From contig PWXV01000153.1 in NCBI GenBank assembly GCA_003568415.1, positions 1-34,706 of the forward strand: a stretch of 34,706 nucleotides of DNA, read 5' to 3'. Shown here one piece after another: positions 33,043 to 34,706 of the stretch. Position numbers and translations under genes: made by a program. The DNA comes from Ignavibacteriales bacterium. Lineage in GTDB: Bacteria > Bacteroidota > Ignavibacteria > T3Sed10-11. How positions within the stretch are numbered: the first letter of the stretch is position 1; each line of letters starts with the position of its first letter. The notes beneath the pieces were generated by a model. The model was given only the letters and a program-made list of their open reading frames with translations, made no database searches and was not told the DNA's origin.

Positions 33043-34188
33043 ATGCACGATGTTCAATCAATAGTTCGGATACGGTCGGGCAATCAAATGGTTGCGGAGG
33101 GTGCATTGCGTGCAGGTTGTAAGTTCTTTGCAGGGTATCCTATCACACCAGCCTCGGGCATATATAAAACAATGATCGATACGCTGCCGGGCAAAGGCGG
33201 CGTTGCGCTGAGTGCACCTGATGAAATTTCTGCTCTTGCATATTGTGTCGGTGCCTCGTTGCGGGGACAGAAAGCAATGACCGCAACATCAGGACCTGGA
33301 TGGGCATTGATGACCGAAACCGTGCAATATGCACTGATGACCGAAACCCCCGTTGTTATAGCAACGGTACAGCGCCTCGGTCCAAGTACCGGCGGAGCGA
33401 CACAAAATGCTCAGGGTGATGTGTTGTTTGTTGAGAACTGCACATCCGGTGGCTATACGATCCCCGTATTCACACCGAGTAATCCTATCGAATGTTATGA
33501 GTTAACGCATATTGCATTTACATGGTCGGAGTTATTACGAACACCGGTTGTTGTGATGCTTGATAAAGAAGTGGGGATGACCTCTGAAGATGTTAATTAT
33601 ATGGATATCCACGATCTAACTACATTAAGCAGGCAGCGAACATCGATGTCAGGCAATGGGATGGATAAAAACATTGATACGTATTACTTCGAGAATCCTG
33701 AAGATGTTCCAAGTTTTGTGCCCGTTGGCGGTGAGATTAAATCCACCGTCACCGGGTCTGCACATAATAAAGCAGGTCGGTTGCAAAAAAATTCACCGGA
33801 AACACTTGAAGTGTTGTATCATCTGCAAAAAAAGATTGATGCAAATGCAAACCAGATGGAGTTGGTAAAGCGGGATATTGAAGAAGGTGCACGTACGCTC
33901 ATTGTCAGTTACGGTATTACCGCCCGCACGGCACGGGAAGCGGTCCGGCGCCTTCGTAAGAACGGTGAAAAAGTTTCCTGGCTCAATGTACTGTCGTTAT
34001 TCCCGGTTCCGGAAAACAAATTACGGAATTCATTGCATGGTATCGAACGCATTGTCATTCCGGAGGAAAATTTTGGCGGCCAGTATCGTTCGGTAATTGA
34101 AAATGTTTTCGATGATCAGGATGTTGTCGGTGTGAATAAGATCGGCTCGATGATAACACCCGATGAAATAATAGCGAAGGTTGTATGA
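33043..34188 (+). CDS. korA: Second 2-oxoacid:acceptor oxidoreductase alpha subunit (KorA-like)
   Basis: A 381-residue alpha subunit of a second thiamine-diphosphate oxidoreductase, distinct from the VorB-type copy. It has S-G-N-Q-M-V-A-E-G-A-L-R-A-G near residue 12, F-A-G-Y-P-I-T-P-A-S-G, D-E-I-S-A-L-A-Y, T-A-T-S-G-P-G-W-A-L-M, R-L-G-P-S-T-G and a late R-K-N-G-E-K-V-S-W-L-N-V-L-S-L-F-P segment. The S-G-P-G and G-P-S-T-G forms are those of 2-oxoglutarate/2-oxoacid:acceptor alpha subunits. The substrate cannot be fixed from sequence. It starts five bases after the small helical gene, and the beta gene follows after three bases. Confidence 0.9.
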   Translation: MHDVQSIVRIRSGNQMVAEGALRAGCKFFAGYPITPASGIYKTMIDTLPGKGGVALSAPDEISALAYCVGASLRGQKAMTATSGPGWALMTETVQYALMTETPVVIATVQRLGPSTGGATQNAQGDVLFVENCTSGGYTIPVFTPSNPIECYELTHIAFTWSELLRTPVVVMLDKEVGMTSEDVNYMDIHDLTTLSRQRTSMSGNGMDKNIDTYYFENPEDVPSFVPVGGEIKSTVTGSAHNKAGRLQKNSPETLEVLYHLQKKIDANANQMELVKRDIEEGARTLIVSYGITARTAREAVRRLRKNGEKVSWLNVLSLFPVPENKLRNSLHGIERIVIPEENFGGQYRSVIENVFDDQDVVGVNKIGSMITPDEIIAKVV

Positions 34189-34191
34189 CCG

Positions 34192-34706
34192 ATGCAGCAA
34201 CAAACCTATGATACATATCTTGTCGATGGTGTAAAATTTCCGTTCTGTAAAGGATGCGGTCATACGCATTCCGTACGCCATCTGGATAAAGCATTGGCAA
34301 TAGTACAACGTGATCCGTCGAAAATTAATCTTGTAAGCGATATAGGGTGTATCGGATTAGTCGACGCATTGTTTTCAGATATACATACGGTCCATACAAC
34401 CCATGGAAGGTCGACGGCATTCGGTGTGGGAATAGAACTATCAGACGGGATATTGTATGATTCGGATTTAAAAACTATTGTAATTCTCGGTGATGGCGGT
34501 GCAACGATCGGGTTATTGCATATAGTGCACGCCGCATTACTTAATGTTGATGTAACGGTAATTGTTTGTAACAATTATCTCTATGGTATGACCGGCGGTC
34601 AACATTCTGCGTTCACGCCGTACGATATGGTTACAACGACGACTCCTTCAGGTAATATTGTTCCACCGATGGATATTTGCAATGTAGCTCAGAGCTGTGA
34701 GGCGGG
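34192..34706 (+). CDS. korB: Second 2-oxoacid:acceptor oxidoreductase beta subunit, cut by the window end
   Basis: Partial gene: the 5' end is inside the window and 171 codons are visible before the edge. The start ATG lies three bases after the korA stop. The product has F-C19-K-G-C22-G-H near the N terminus, I-G-C-I-G-L-V-D-A-L, and T-H-G-R-S-T-A-F-G. The TPP/Mg2+ motif is G100-D-G-G-A-T-I-G-L with N127-N128 in C-N-N-Y-L-Y-G-M-T-G-G-Q. It is the catalytic TPP-binding partner of the upstream KorA-like subunit. The F-C-K-G-C-G-H start belongs to a subgroup that in some lineages carries extra C-terminal domains; the missing 3' part would show whether that is so here. Confidence 0.92.
   Translation, partial: MQQQTYDTYLVDGVKFPFCKGCGHTHSVRHLDKALAIVQRDPSKINLVSDIGCIGLVDALFSDIHTVHTTHGRSTAFGVGIELSDGILYDSDLKTIVILGDGGATIGLLHIVHAALLNVDVTVIVCNNYLYGMTGGQHSAFTPYDMVTTTTPSGNIVPPMDICNVAQSCEA

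Noticed and set aside
1-34706. tRNA, rRNA, transposase, integrase, phage or CRISPR-Cas genes
   Set aside because: None was recognised on either strand. All long reading frames are accounted for by housekeeping, metabolic or envelope genes.

Overview
The window looks like a chromosomal segment of a free-living, probably anaerobic or facultative bacterium with a Gram-negative envelope. Lipoproteins, a probable outer-membrane barrel, a long acidic tail on ribosomal protein S16, a MqnA-like protein and a large membrane multiheme cytochrome are all present. This mix suggests the FCB side of the tree (Bacteroidota/Ignavibacteria/Calditrichota/Zixibacteria-like candidate phyla). Many genes carry good Shine-Dalgarno sites (AGGAG, GGAGG), which argues against classical Bacteroidota. 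The phylum assignment is inference. No tRNA, rRNA, CRISPR array, phage or insertion sequence was recognised.

Layout. Positions 1-10714 are one minus-strand block. Read in the direction of transcription it runs ffh, rpsP, khpA, rimM, trmD, rplS (the conserved SRP/30S-maturation/ribosome cluster), then a MqnA-like gene coupled to rplS, recN, cysS, an outer-membrane beta-barrel candidate, and a strange Tyr/Trp-rich then Arg-rich lipoprotein that ends at a hairpin. A divergent promoter region (10715-10975) separates this from the plus-strand block.

The plus-strand block opens with prfC (RF3), a DksA-like zinc protein, a zinc-ribbon methyltransferase, an MFS transporter, nicotinate phosphoribosyltransferase and a macrodomain protein. 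All are tightly spaced or overlapping, so they are probably one operon with an NAD/ADP-ribose theme at its 3' end. Next comes a stress-like segment: a tandem UspA protein behind a promoter and a structured leader, a second DksA-like protein, and a YgjV-like membrane protein with a GNAT-like tail. A three-gene unit follows (DUF2007/zinc ribbon, serine hydrolase, phosphoglucomutase) behind the best sigma70-type promoter in the window. After that are a small membrane protein, then a flavin reductase, a lipoprotein SagB-type nitroreductase and formate-tetrahydrofolate ligase.

The most interesting region is 27196 to the window end. It appears to be one compact operon. First is a 914-residue membrane protein with 19 CxxCH haem-c sites, largely arranged in tandem tetrahaem modules and fused to a C-terminal cytochrome b domain. 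This is the architecture of the Geobacter quinone oxidoreductase CbcL but with many more haems. Then come a 2[4Fe-4S] ferredoxin and the alpha, beta and gamma subunits of a VorB-type 2-oxoacid:ferredoxin oxidoreductase, a tiny ferritin-like two-helix protein, and the alpha and (truncated by the window edge) beta subunits of a second 2-oxoacid:ferredoxin oxidoreductase. The inferred theme is linking ferredoxin-dependent 2-oxoacid chemistry in the cytosol to a quinone-linked, periplasm-facing electron conduit.
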